This document shows, piece by piece, positions 1 to 6,767 of a DNA stretch of 49,828 bases. The translations under genes were made by a program, and so were the position numbers. The notes under the pieces were generated by a model, which did not search any database, was not told the DNA's origin, and worked only from the letters and a program-made list of their open reading frames with translations. Location: positions 1-49,828 of the forward strand of contig JAWVFI010000157.1 of assembly GCA_033856235.1 (NCBI GenBank). Reading direction: 5' to 3'. The DNA is from DASXRU01 sp033856235. GTDB lineage: Bacteria; Acidobacteriota; Blastocatellia; Pyrinomonadales; Pyrinomonadaceae. Every line of letters starts with the position of its first letter. The stretch's first letter is position 1.

Positions 1-1
1 C

Positions 2-121
2 GCCTTTGGCACGCAAAGCGAAGGCTTCCTGCGCGTTTCATTTTGCGCAGCTGAAGCGAAACTTTCGGAAGGCATCGCCCGCATGGAACAGGCATTGCAC
101 GCCTTCGAAAAAACAAAATGA
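2..121 (+). CDS. Class I/II aminotransferase, C-terminal end only
   Basis: Reading frame 2 is open from the window edge to a TGA at 119-121 and encodes about 39 residues including GFLRVSFCAAEAKLSEGI. This resembles the end of fold-type I PLP aminotransferases (aspartate or LL-diaminopimelate aminotransferase-like), where an EGFLRVSF-type strand is followed by a helix that closes the small domain. The catalytic lysine and the start lie outside the window. The stop overlaps the asd start as ATGA, so the two are probably translationally coupled, and the neighbour suggests a role in the aspartate, lysine or methionine pathway. Substrate specificity cannot be read from this fragment. Confidence 0.7.
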   Translation, partial: AFGTQSEGFLRVSFCAAEAKLSEGIARMEQALHAFEKTK

Positions 122-1179
122 CAAAAAGACTTCGCGTAGGAATTCTCGGGGCCACCGGAATGGTGGGCCAGCGCTTCATCCAACTGTTGCAGGGCCATCC
201 GCAGTTTGAAATCTCCGCGCTAGCGGCTTCCGATCGTTCGCAGGGTAAAACTTTTGCCGAAGCCTGTACCTGGCGTCTGGCCGGGGAGATTCCGGACGCA
301 GTGAAGTCGATGCTGGTCCAGGCGCCACACCCACCGCTCGATTGCGATTTCGTCTTTTCGAGTCTTCCCGGTGACATCGCGCGCGAAACCGAAGCGGCAT
401 TCGCAGCCGCAGGTTATCCAGTCATCAGTAACTCCTCGGCCTTTCGCATGGACGCGGACGTGCCGCTGCTGATTCCCGAAGTCAATCCCGAACACCTGGG
501 TTTGTTGGAATCTCAAAAGGCCCGTTATCCAGAGGGCGGTTTCATTGTCACGAACCCTAATTGTTCGACGATCATGCTTGCCTTGGCGCTCGCGCCGCTG
601 CACTTTGCCTTTGGGGTGAAGGCGGTGGCGGCGACGACAATGCAAGCGGTTTCCGGCGCGGGTTATCCGGGAGTGCCATCGCTCGACATTCTGGACAACG
701 TACTGCCCTTCATTGGCGGCGAGGAAGAAAAGATCGAGCAGGAGACGACGAAAATCCTGGGGCGTTTAAGCGGCAATCAAATTGAAATGGCGCCGATGGC
801 TGTCAGCGCGCAGTGTCATAGGGTCAACGTTTCCGACGGTCACTTCGCCGCTGTGCGCGTCAATTTGGAGCGGCGCGCTGAGCTTTCAGAAGTGATCGCA
901 GCGCTCTCTTCCTTTACCGCGTTGCCACAGGAACTCGGCCTTCGCTCAGCGCCGGCGCAAATCATCATCGTCCGTTCGGAACCGGATCGTCCTCAACCCC
1001 GGCTGGATCGGGATGCTGGAAATGGTATGAGCATTTCGGTGGGGCGAGTAATGCCGGACAACGTTTTCGATTATCGCTTTGTGGTCCTGAGCCACAACAC
1101 AATCCGAGGTGCGGCGGGCGCGGCGATTCTGAATGCGGAGTTGCTGATCGCGCAGGGGAAACTCGGCGGCAAGATATAA
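118..1179 (+). CDS. asd: Aspartate-semialdehyde dehydrogenase
   Basis: Catalyses NADPH-dependent reduction of aspartyl-4-phosphate to aspartate semialdehyde, the branch point to lysine/diaminopimelate, threonine and methionine. The N-terminus carries the dinucleotide-binding GATGMVGQ loop (residues 11-18). The catalytic cysteine is in TNPNCST (Cys149) and the catalytic histidine in CHRVNVSDGH (about His234). At 353 residues with CHRV rather than the enterobacterial pattern, it resembles the archaeal/fungal-type Asd subgroup. The ATG at 118 overlaps the stop of the upstream aminotransferase fragment by four bases, which fixes the start and implies coupling. The cytoplasmic location and role follow from the family. 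Confidence 0.93.
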   Translation: MTKRLRVGILGATGMVGQRFIQLLQGHPQFEISALAASDRSQGKTFAEACTWRLAGEIPDAVKSMLVQAPHPPLDCDFVFSSLPGDIARETEAAFAAAGYPVISNSSAFRMDADVPLLIPEVNPEHLGLLESQKARYPEGGFIVTNPNCSTIMLALALAPLHFAFGVKAVAATTMQAVSGAGYPGVPSLDILDNVLPFIGGEEEKIEQETTKILGRLSGNQIEMAPMAVSAQCHRVNVSDGHFAAVRVNLERRAELSEVIAALSSFTALPQELGLRSAPAQIIIVRSEPDRPQPRLDRDAGNGMSISVGRVMPDNVFDYRFVVLSHNTIRGAAGAAILNAELLIAQGKLGGKI

Positions 1180-1275
1180 AACCTTTGCGCCTTAGGTCTT
1201 TTTGTTCCTTGCGTCTTTGCGAGAAATGGCTTTGCGCGCAAAGGCGCAGAGAACTGAAATGCAAAAGGCGCCGAG
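1180..1275 (+). repeat. Degenerate TTTGCG-rich interspersed repeat remnant
   Basis: The stretch repeats TTTGCG and its complement: CCTTTGCGCCTT, TTGCGTCTTTGCGAGAA and GCGCAAAGGCGCAGAG. This looks like a short inverted, non-coding repeat of a type common between genes in many soil bacteria. An open frame runs through it into the serine hydrolase, but the repeat-derived residues (MFLASLREMALRAKAQR) look unlike protein, so they were excluded from that gene. Confidence 0.35.
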
Positions 1276-1330
1276 GGTCAGGCGCTGGGGTTTCCAACGA
1301 TTCGAGAGGAGCGTATTGCAGTTGAGTCAA

Positions 1331-2230
1331 ATGTCCACGGCGTGTTTGCTTCTATTCTTTGTCGTCCCGTTTGGTGCTTACGCTCAATCAGGCACTGGGC
1401 ATGCCGCGCAAGTAAACAAGGAACTCGACCAACAAGTCAGAACGGAAGTCGCGTCATTCAAAGGCAAGGTCTTTCTCTCTGCAAAGAATCTGGATACCGG
1501 CGAGAGCTATTCGTTAGGAGGCGACGAGCGGGTGCGGACTGCAAGCACAATCAAGATTGCCGTGATGATCGAGGCCTTTGCCAGAGTCGCCGAGGGCAAA
1601 GCCAAGTGGACTGACGAACTGGTGCTGACGAAGGGCGCCAAAGTGTCAGGCTCCGGAATCCTGCAGGAGTTTTCGGATGGGCTGCACCTGACTTTGCGCG
1701 ATGGTGTGAACCTGATGATGCTGGTCAGCGACAACACTGCAACCAACCTCGTGCTTGACGTCTTAACTACTGACGCGGTGAATGCGCGCATGGATTCGCT
1801 GGGAATAAAGCAGATTCGCATTCTGCGCAAGATTGGCAGCGGCGGCGACAGCCGGGAAGGGAAAGACCCCAACAACAAGCGTTTCGGATTGGGCGTGGCG
1901 ACGCCGCGCGAGATGGTCGTCGTGATGGAAAAGCTGGAGCGCGGCGAAATCATCAGTCCTGCGGCTGCCAAAGAAATGATCGAATTAATGAAGCGTGAGC
2001 AGGGGCACTATGCCATCGGACGAACGCTGTGGAACGTTCCCATGGCCAGCAAGTATGGAGCGCTCGATAAGTTACGCAGCGCGGTGGGCATCATCTACAC
2101 AAAGAAGGGCCGCATCGCGATGGCCATTACCTGTGACGATATGCCTGAGCTCAACTGGACGGTCGATAATCCGGCTTACCTTTTGATGTCGCGCCTCTCG
2201 CTGATTTTGATCGAGGGACTCGGAAAGTAG
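1331..2230 (+). CDS. Secreted class A beta-lactamase-related serine hydrolase
   Basis: The chosen start gives 299 residues, the usual length for class A enzymes, with a signal peptide ending near AYAQ (about residue 20). Ser72-x-x-Lys75 in ASTIK matches the S70xxK73 motif and Ser133-Asp-Asn135 in VSDN matches S130DN. The expected KTG is replaced by KYG (Lys241), and no clear ExxLN omega loop with Glu166 is visible; a GKDPNNKRFG segment occupies that area. The fold and acylation machinery are therefore present, but efficient beta-lactam hydrolysis is doubtful. A periplasmic peptidase, esterase or penicillin-binding role is possible. Start alternatives are TTG 1316, four bases after AGGAG at 1307-1311, or upstream ATGs inside a repeat. 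The TAG stop lies within the GTAG of the adjacent repeat element. Confidence 0.8.
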   Translation: MSTACLLLFFVVPFGAYAQSGTGHAAQVNKELDQQVRTEVASFKGKVFLSAKNLDTGESYSLGGDERVRTASTIKIAVMIEAFARVAEGKAKWTDELVLTKGAKVSGSGILQEFSDGLHLTLRDGVNLMMLVSDNTATNLVLDVLTTDAVNARMDSLGIKQIRILRKIGSGGDSREGKDPNNKRFGLGVATPREMVVVMEKLERGEIISPAAAKEMIELMKREQGHYAIGRTLWNVPMASKYGALDKLRSAVGIIYTKKGRIAMAITCDDMPELNWTVDNPAYLLMSRLSLILIEGLGK

Positions 2231-2327
2231 GTCAGAACCGCCTGCGGTAGCGGGCGGTTAATCTGTCCGTGAACGACCTTTACAGAGTTGGCTCAACCGC
2301 CCGCTACCGCAGGCGGTTCTGACCTAC
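2227..2327. repeat. REPIN-like palindromic element, family A copy 1
   Basis: Two exact 33-base inverted arms, 2227-2259 and 2295-2327, flank a 35-base spacer. Each arm begins (5' outward) with GTAG and then contains a GC-rich imperfect hairpin, ACCGCC...GGCGGT. A GTAG tetranucleotide plus hairpin, paired head to head, is the known layout of REP sequences recognised by RAYT (IS200-like Y1) transposases. Both flanking genes converge on it, and each has its TAG stop inside an outer GTAG (2228-2230 and complement of 2324-2326). The RNA could also act as a bidirectional terminator, although there is no U-tract. Confidence 0.85.
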
Positions 2328-2713
2328 TCCAACGCCAGCAGGTCATTCAAAAGATCGTTGAGCCAATTGAAATCGATTGGTTTGGTAACGTAGGCAGTGA
2401 ATCCGGAAGCTTGCGCGTCGGCGCGCAGATCCGTTTCCTGATGGGCGGTGACGGCGACTATTGGAGTGGTGCTGAACTCCTTATGCTGGCGAATGCGCTC
2501 AGTCGCTTCCAGACCGTCAAGCACGGGCAAACTCAGGTCCATGAGGATGACGTCTGGATGTTCAGACAACGCAACCTCGACTGCCTGCTCGCCGTTTTCG
2601 GCTTCGAGCACGCGGTAGCCGCGTTCTTCGAGCGCCAAACGCATTAACTCGCGCGTGTCGTCAACATCTTCGACGACCAGCACCACCAGGTCCCTGGAAT
2701 CGTTCATACCCAT
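2324..2713 (-). CDS. Single-domain response regulator (CheY-like receiver)
   Basis: A 129-residue stand-alone receiver domain with no output domain. The acidic pocket is Glu15/Asp16 (VVEDVDD), the phosphoacceptor is Asp59 in VILMDLSLP, the switch Thr is Thr89 in VAVTA, and the conserved lysine is Lys111 in VTKP. It would receive phosphate from a histidine kinase or phosphotransfer protein and act by protein contact in the cytoplasm. No kinase is adjacent, so it is an orphan; the nearest kinase in the window is 43 kb away. The gene is isolated between two family A REPIN elements, with its TAG stop inside one of them. A second in-frame ATG lies two codons downstream of the start. Confidence 0.92.
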   Translation of the reverse strand: MGMNDSRDLVVLVVEDVDDTRELMRLALEERGYRVLEAENGEQAVEVALSEHPDVILMDLSLPVLDGLEATERIRQHKEFSTTPIVAVTAHQETDLRADAQASGFTAYVTKPIDFNWLNDLLNDLLALE

Positions 2714-2740
2714 GTTAATAATTCGCCCTTTAGTCCTGGT

Positions 2741-2833
2741 GTCAGAACCGCCTGCGGTAGCGGGCGGTTGATCTAACGCGATCCAGCGAACCGGGGTGAA
2801 GGTTCAACGCCCGCTACCGCAGGCGGTTCTGAC
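2741..2833. repeat. REPIN-like palindromic element, family A copy 2
   Basis: Arms at 2741-2770 and 2805-2833 repeat the core of the element at 2227-2327 (GTCAGAACCGCCTGCGGTAG and onward). The right arm has lost one C. The outer GTAG is not preserved here: the bases preceding the left arm read TGGT. The element sits just upstream of the response regulator, in its presumed 5' region, so that gene is bracketed by two copies of the same repeat. Confidence 0.8.
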
Positions 2834-3098
2834 TAATTTGCCGGCTGAATCTGAGCCAAAAGCTGAGGTGCTTGAGCGCCACCAGCACCGGCGGTGGCGG
2901 CGAATCTAAGGGCTTAACGCGAGCGTGTCAAGGTGCCATGGCCCGGCCAGGAACGAAGTTGTTGCACGGCTTGACCGAGCGAGAAAGAGCGAGGTAAGAA
3001 AACGGTGAACTTACCGGCGCTTTTTATCGTTTCAGTCAGCAAAGCGCGCGCACGAACAAACGCAGCATCAGTTCCTCAAGAGGACGGAGATAAAACAA
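2834..3098. other. Intergenic region upstream of the DUF4097-like gene
   Basis: No convincing gene is seen. A 7-bp GC hairpin, CGCCACC (2877-2883) with GGTGGCG (2893-2899), has no T-tract, so it is not a standard terminator. The ribosome-binding site of the next gene (GGAG in ACGGAGATAAAACAA) lies at the right end. No near-consensus promoter was found. Confidence 0.4.
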
Positions 3099-3992
3099 AT
3101 GAAACGAATATTCATTGTCGTAATTCTGGTTGTGATTGCCGGAGTAGCAGGTTTGGTCAGGATGCAGTCACGCTCCAGGGGCGCCGAACAGCAAGCGCTA
3201 GCGACCGGCGAGTCATCCGGTCAGGCCGGAGAAGCGCGCGAAGAGATTCGCAAGACCTATCGTCTGGCGCCTGATGCGCAGGTAACTATTTCCGGGATCA
3301 ATGGCCGCGTGGACATTAAGACTTCGGATACCGATACCGCTGAAGTCTATGTGCTGCGCACGGCCACCAGCCGTGACAACTTGGCGCGGCGTCAGGTAAT
3401 TATCGAAGATAGTCCTTCCGGCCTGGTCATCCGCGCGGAAAACAATGGTGGTTGGTGGGCGCGTTTATGGGGCCGCACCCCGCAGGAGCAAATCACGATC
3501 AATGCACCGCGGCGGATCGCTTTGCGTCTGAAAGGAATCAACGGCCGGGTCAACGGTGGTGAGGTTGAAGGAGCGCTGGAGGTGTCCGGGGTCAATGGCA
3601 AGGTCGAGTTGAGCGGAGTAAAAGGTTCGGCGAAGATCTCCGGAATCAATGGCAGTATCTCCCTTGGACTGAGAGAGCTAAGCGGAAACGGCGTGCAAAC
3701 AAGCGGAGTTAACGGCAACGTCGAGTTCCGTCTGCCGGTTGGTCTGAATGCCGATTTGGTTGCCAAGGGTCTGAATGGCAAAGTCCGGTCTGAAATTCCA
3801 GAAGTTAGCGTGGATCAGCCTGAACACGGTTCGCACTACTCGGCTCATCTTGGAAGCGGCGGCTTTCCGATAAACGTCAGCGGCATCAATGGGAATGTGG
3901 TCTTGACGCGCCTGGCGCCTCCCCTGGAGGTACTCGGCGAGAAGCCCAGCTCTGAAAAGAAGAGTTCCGCTAGCGCGAAGCCGGCGTTATGA
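3099..3992 (+). CDS. DUF4097-like beta-strand repeat protein, membrane-anchored or secreted
   Basis: 297 residues: an N-terminal hydrophobic segment (residues 4-19, IFIVVILVVIAGVAGLV) without a lipobox, a short linker, then a repeat domain. Seven G-x-N-G units are visible, including SGINGRV, KGINGRV, SGVNGKV, SGINGSI, SGVNGNV, KGLNGKV and SGINGNV, roughly every 17-25 residues apart. Such spacing fits the stacked beta-strand (solenoid-like) architecture of DUF4097/adhesin-like proteins. The molecular function of that family is poorly defined, with some members near envelope-stress or anti-sigma genes. The tail is Ser/Lys-rich. The start is supported by GGAG upstream. The TGA stop is followed three bases later by the GTAG of a REP element. 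Confidence 0.75.
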   Translation: MKRIFIVVILVVIAGVAGLVRMQSRSRGAEQQALATGESSGQAGEAREEIRKTYRLAPDAQVTISGINGRVDIKTSDTDTAEVYVLRTATSRDNLARRQVIIEDSPSGLVIRAENNGGWWARLWGRTPQEQITINAPRRIALRLKGINGRVNGGEVEGALEVSGVNGKVELSGVKGSAKISGINGSISLGLRELSGNGVQTSGVNGNVEFRLPVGLNADLVAKGLNGKVRSEIPEVSVDQPEHGSHYSAHLGSGGFPINVSGINGNVVLTRLAPPLEVLGEKPSSEKKSSASAKPAL

Positions 3993-3995
3993 TCT

Positions 3996-4105
3996 GTAGG
4001 GGCGTCCCTGCGTGGGGCGCCCGCTTTGTTTTATTTCCGATCATTACATTAGGTAGAGACAGTTCAGGCGGAACGAAGGGGGCGGCCACGGAGTGCCGCC
4101 CCTAC
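3996..4105. repeat. REP pair with two different hairpin families
   Basis: The left REP starts with GTAG at 3996-3999, followed by the hairpin GGGCGTCCC-TGCGT-GGGGCGCCC (to 4022). The right REP (4075-4105, reverse orientation) reads GTAGGGGCGGCACTCCGTGG from the outside in and belongs to the family seen again at 6111 and 7555. Both begin with GTAG but the hairpins differ, so this pair is chimeric. It separates two convergent genes. The CTAC at 4102-4105 contains the TAG stop of the dipeptidase gene on the minus strand. Confidence 0.75.
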
Positions 4106-4773
4106 TTTATGTCGGAGAACTTCAGGTTGGTGATGGGATACTCTTTCCAGTCCTTGTAGTCGTAGTGCCACCACTCAGGTTCGTAGACGGCGAACCCTTC
4201 AGCCTCCATCGCCGCGCGCAACAAATTGCGCAGCCGCGTTGCCTCCGGCGTTGAGCACGCATAGTTGATGTGCGATCGCTCGGTCATCTCGTCATATTCT
4301 CCGGGCATTTTTACTGCCAGCCCGGTCTTCAAATCGTAGAGCGAGAGGTCAACGGCAGAGCCACGATTATGTCGTGAACCTTTTGCCGGATCGGCGACGA
4401 ATATCTTTTTGTCTTCCGGAGTCGCGTCCCAAAAGATTTTGGTGACGTACCACGGACGGTACCCGTCGTGAACTAACAGGCCGTATCCCTGCCGGTGCAC
4501 CGCCTGGCTCACGCGCAAGAGAGCTTCCGCCGCCGGTCGCTGCAAAAAGGCGCGGGCTTCTTTGTAAACCTTGCGACCCAGGAAATTGTTTTTGGTGGCG
4601 TAGCGGATATCGAGCTTGATGGTGGGATCGAGTTTTACCAACTCGACCAGATCGGGAGTTCGAAACGGTCCCGCTTCCTGCGGCGGTTGCTGCGCCACCA
4701 CGGCGGACGCAATCAGCAGCAGCGCCGCCAACGTCGACAACTGTGCAATCGTCTTGAGCGAACGATGATTCAT
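4102..4773 (-). CDS. Secreted D-alanyl-D-alanine dipeptidase, M15D (VanX-type)
   Basis: Zinc dipeptidase predicted to cleave free D-Ala-D-Ala, probably for cell-wall dipeptide salvage. Residues 1-28 form a signal peptide (LLLIASAVVA), placing the enzyme in the periplasm or outside the cell. The SRHNRGSAVD motif supplies zinc ligands His135 and Asp142. The EWWH motif (Glu200-His203) supplies the catalytic base and third ligand, and YRP near Arg106 corresponds to the VanX arginine. At 223 residues it is VanX-sized plus the signal sequence. No vanH, vanA or vanRS genes are nearby, so a nutrient or turnover role (DdpX-like) is more likely than vancomycin resistance. The TAG stop lies in a REP GTAG motif. 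Confidence 0.88.
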   Translation of the reverse strand: MNHRSLKTIAQLSTLAALLLIASAVVAQQPPQEAGPFRTPDLVELVKLDPTIKLDIRYATKNNFLGRKVYKEARAFLQRPAAEALLRVSQAVHRQGYGLLVHDGYRPWYVTKIFWDATPEDKKIFVADPAKGSRHNRGSAVDLSLYDLKTGLAVKMPGEYDEMTERSHINYACSTPEATRLRNLLRAAMEAEGFAVYEPEWWHYDYKDWKEYPITNLKFSDIK

Positions 4774-4837
4774 TCTAGTAATCCAGACTAAAGTTGTACG
4801 ATATACCCTTTGCGAGTGAAGCTCATCGTCACTTTTC

Positions 4838-4868
4838 AGGGCGTTTAGAGTTCAAGCTTCAGCTTGCG
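4838..4868. repeat. Half copy of an AGCTTGCG-type inverted repeat (family D)
   Basis: The sequence GAGTTCAAGCTTCAGCTTGCG (4848-4868) with preceding CAGGGCGTTTA matches the right arm of the full inverted repeat at 5323-5412. The two lie on either side of the small membrane-protein gene. A degenerate left arm may exist around 4813-4830 but is not convincing. Confidence 0.5.
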
Positions 4869-4880
4869 GCTTTTGGGGTC

Positions 4881-5288
4881 TCAGGCCTCTCGATAAAGCG
4901 CTGCGATGACGAGGCCGATCAGGAGTTTACCTACCAACTCGTACCCAACCTGCTTCAACATCAAACTGCTCGGCATTGGCTGGACCGCATAGGCCATCAC
5001 AAACGAGGGGACCGCGAGCACCAACCAGAGCGCTAGCCCGAACCGCAGCCCCTGGCCCATCCAGGGCCGGTTGGCTTCCACGCCTTTCGAATAAATCCAG
5101 GTGGCGCCGATCGCGAAAGCCAGGTAGGCCACGTTAATCCAGAACAGGAGTATGCCGTCTTTGGGCCGGTAGAGGTTGGGCACCTTCGCATAGTCAGGCG
5201 CTAACAGCAGCGCATGAATGACCATGCCCAAAACATTCGCGACGATAAAGACTGCGATAACTGTCAGGATACATTTCTTGTAGTTCAT
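4881..5288 (-). CDS. Small integral membrane protein of unknown function
   Basis: 135 residues with about four hydrophobic segments: one near the N-terminus (ILTVIAVFIVANVLGMVIHA), one around ILLFWINVAYLAFAIGATWI, one around LALWLVLAVPSFVMAYAV and one at the C-terminus (LVGKLLIGLVIAALY). No family was recognised with confidence. The start is the ATG at 5288: a perfect GGAGG lies eight bases upstream, while an in-frame ATG at 5303 overlaps that ribosome-binding site and is unlikely to be used. The gene is bracketed by family D repeats and has no operon partner. Confidence 0.65.
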   Translation of the reverse strand: MNYKKCILTVIAVFIVANVLGMVIHALLLAPDYAKVPNLYRPKDGILLFWINVAYLAFAIGATWIYSKGVEANRPWMGQGLRFGLALWLVLAVPSFVMAYAVQPMPSSLMLKQVGYELVGKLLIGLVIAALYREA

Positions 5289-5322
5289 TGGGGGAGCCTC
5301 CATTTATTTGGTGGGTACGAAA

Positions 5323-5412
5323 ACGCAAGCTAAAGCTCGTACTCTAAACGCCTGTAGGGCGCGTTGAGAGTCGTTCACTGCAGGCGCATAGAGTTCAAAC
5401 TTTAGTTTGCGT
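5323..5412. repeat. Family D inverted repeat, about 90 bp, MITE-like
   Basis: Imperfect 32-base arms: 5323-5354 (ACGCAAGCTAAAGCTCG and onward) pair with 5381-5412 (ending TTTAGTTTGCGT), with about 28 of 32 positions complementary and a 26-base centre. The central part contains a small AACGC/GCGTT hairpin. It lies between the membrane-protein gene and tRNA-Arg. No coding capacity; it is either a non-autonomous mobile element or a REP-like element. Confidence 0.65.
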
Positions 5413-5426
5413 GGTGGTTGGAAAAT

Positions 5427-5503
5427 TGGTGCACCCAGCAGGACTCGAACCTGCAACTTCCAGATTCGAAGTCTGGCACTCTATCCAATTGAGCTATGGG
5501 TGC
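5427..5503 (-). tRNA. tRNA-Arg, anticodon TCG
   Basis: The reverse complement folds as a full cloverleaf: acceptor GCACCCA/TGGGTGC, D-stem GCTC/GAGT, anticodon stem CCAGA/TCTGG with loop CTTCGAA (anticodon TCG, reading CGA and probably other CGN codons after modification), and T-arm GCAGG-TTCGAGT-CCTGC. The discriminator is A and CCA is encoded (complement of 5427-5429). Total 77 nt. No other tRNA is adjacent. Confidence 0.96.
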
Positions 5504-5600
5504 ATCGGAAGAACGAGCTTGATCATAATACTTTGATCTTTGAATTCCAAAGGGGCGGCGCGGGTTCGGTCTTCAGGTTCAAAGAACTAAAGGTCAGCGA

Positions 5601-6002
5601 TTATGGTTTTCCCTGGAATTCGTGACGAATGAAGCGAACCAGTCCATCGATTTCTTCCGGCTTCAATTTGTCTTTGAAGCCCGGCATGCCATCTCCGCCC
5701 TTGGTGATTTGCTCGACGAAGTCCGAATCGGGATGCTTCAAGGCGTGGCCTTCGCGCAGGCTCGGGACTTTGAGTTTGTGACCATCCACCGTCACTGGCC
5801 CGCCTTCTCCTTTTGCGAGGTGACAGTTGACGCAGTCTTTGGCGAACGTCGCACGCGCGGCGGCAAATTCATCCGGCGTCGCAGCGGCAGGCGCGGGCGT
5901 GGCGGTGCGAGTGCCGGTGGCAGTTTGCTCAGCAGTTCGATTGCATGCCGTGATGAAAAGCGCGGCCAGAAGAATGAGCAGTGTCAGTTTGATCAGTTTC
6001 AT
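5601..6002 (-). CDS. Class I c-type cytochrome, lipoprotein
   Basis: 133 residues from the chosen ATG. Residues 1-20 are a lipoprotein signal peptide ending in FITAC, so Cys20 would be acylated and the protein anchored to a membrane facing the periplasm. A Thr/Ala/Pro linker follows, then the haem-binding CVNCH (residues 57-61) and a likely axial Met in GDGMPGF (Met106). One haem, as in small electron carriers (PF13442-like). The gene stands alone, so its redox partner is not indicated. An upstream in-frame extension of 25 residues (RTLRRVILR) lacks signal-peptide character and was not used. Confidence 0.85.
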   Translation of the reverse strand: MKLIKLTLLILLAALFITACNRTAEQTATGTRTATPAPAAATPDEFAAARATFAKDCVNCHLAKGEGGPVTVDGHKLKVPSLREGHALKHPDSDFVEQITKGGDGMPGFKDKLKPEEIDGLVRFIRHEFQGKP

Positions 6003-6110
6003 TCTAGGGAAAGCCCCCGGTATCATTTTGAAGTTGGAAATGGCGCGGAGTATAACACGACGCAACGTGCGATTCATCCGCGATCTCGAAGATGCCTATG
6101 TGGTGGATTT

Positions 6111-6206
6111 GTAGGGGCGGCACTCCGGGGCCGCCCCCTTCGTTGCTTTAAGAGGCCTGTTCGCAGATTAGAAACCAAGGGGGTGGCCCCGGAGTGCCGC
6201 CCCTAC
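6111..6206. repeat. REPIN-like element, family B copy 2
   Basis: Left REP starts with GTAG at 6111-6114 and runs to about 6140; right REP is 6177-6206 in reverse orientation, ending CTAC at 6203-6206. Each contains a GGGCGGC/GCCGCCC-type stem with an ACTCC-containing loop. It lies between crcB and the cytochrome gene, both on the minus strand, so it is downstream of crcB and upstream of the cytochrome gene. Confidence 0.85.
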
Positions 6207-6223
6207 ACGTTAAGCGAACCATC

Positions 6224-6598
6224 TCAGACGATCTTAGCTAGCGAATAGCCCAGCCAGACCATAAACAGACCTGCTGCATTGGAGACTACGATATTTAGAA
6301 TTGCGAATCCTATTTCGCCTTCCCGCAAAAGATTGAAAGACTGCAAGCCGAAGGCTGAAAAGGTAGTGAACCCGCCAAGCAATCCCACCAGCAGCACGGT
6401 CCGGATGGTTGGGCTCACCACAAAGCGCTCAAGCAGGAGGTACGCAAGCAAGCCGGCTAAAAAACAGCCGAGCAGATTTACCACGAGAGTGCCTGCGGGG
6501 AATTCTTCACCAAACCGGCGCGCGGTCCATTCAGCCACCCAGTAACGCGCAATGGTGCCCACGGCCCCAGCCAATCCGATTAACAGTATCCGCTGCAT
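6224..6598 (-). CDS. crcB: Fluoride ion channel Fluc/CrcB
   Basis: 124 residues with four hydrophobic helices. Family marks: Arg18 in GTIARY, Asn41 in VVNLLGCF (pore asparagine), and the GGFTTFSAF segment (75-83) carrying the central helix break that binds sodium and the phenylalanine box. Fluc proteins work as antiparallel homodimers or paired paralogues that export fluoride from the cytoplasm; only one copy is here, so a homodimer is likely. No fluoride riboswitch was recognised upstream. The gene is monocistronic as far as can be seen. Confidence 0.93.
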   Translation of the reverse strand: MQRILLIGLAGAVGTIARYWVAEWTARRFGEEFPAGTLVVNLLGCFLAGLLAYLLLERFVVSPTIRTVLLVGLLGGFTTFSAFGLQSFNLLREGEIGFAILNIVVSNAAGLFMVWLGYSLAKIV

Positions 6599-6767
6599 AA
6601 TCCGGTATCTTTGGATTCGATTTACTTAATTTGACGACTAGCTGAAGTTTGCCGAGCGATCGCCTCAAGGCAACGCTGCCCGGTTGCATTCACTGATAAG
6701 ACTGGTCAGAATACCACCGCGCCTTCATACCGGTTACTAATTCTTCAACGCCTAGAGGAACAGTTAT

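Noticed and set aside
4102..4773. Reading the dipeptidase as a vancomycin-resistance gene
   Set aside because: It has a signal peptide and no vanH, vanA or regulator neighbours; cell-wall salvage is more likely.
6599..6767. Possible fluoride riboswitch upstream of crcB
   Set aside because: The region on the minus strand has GGCGATCG but not the pseudoknot-forming segments of the crcB motif in the right order.
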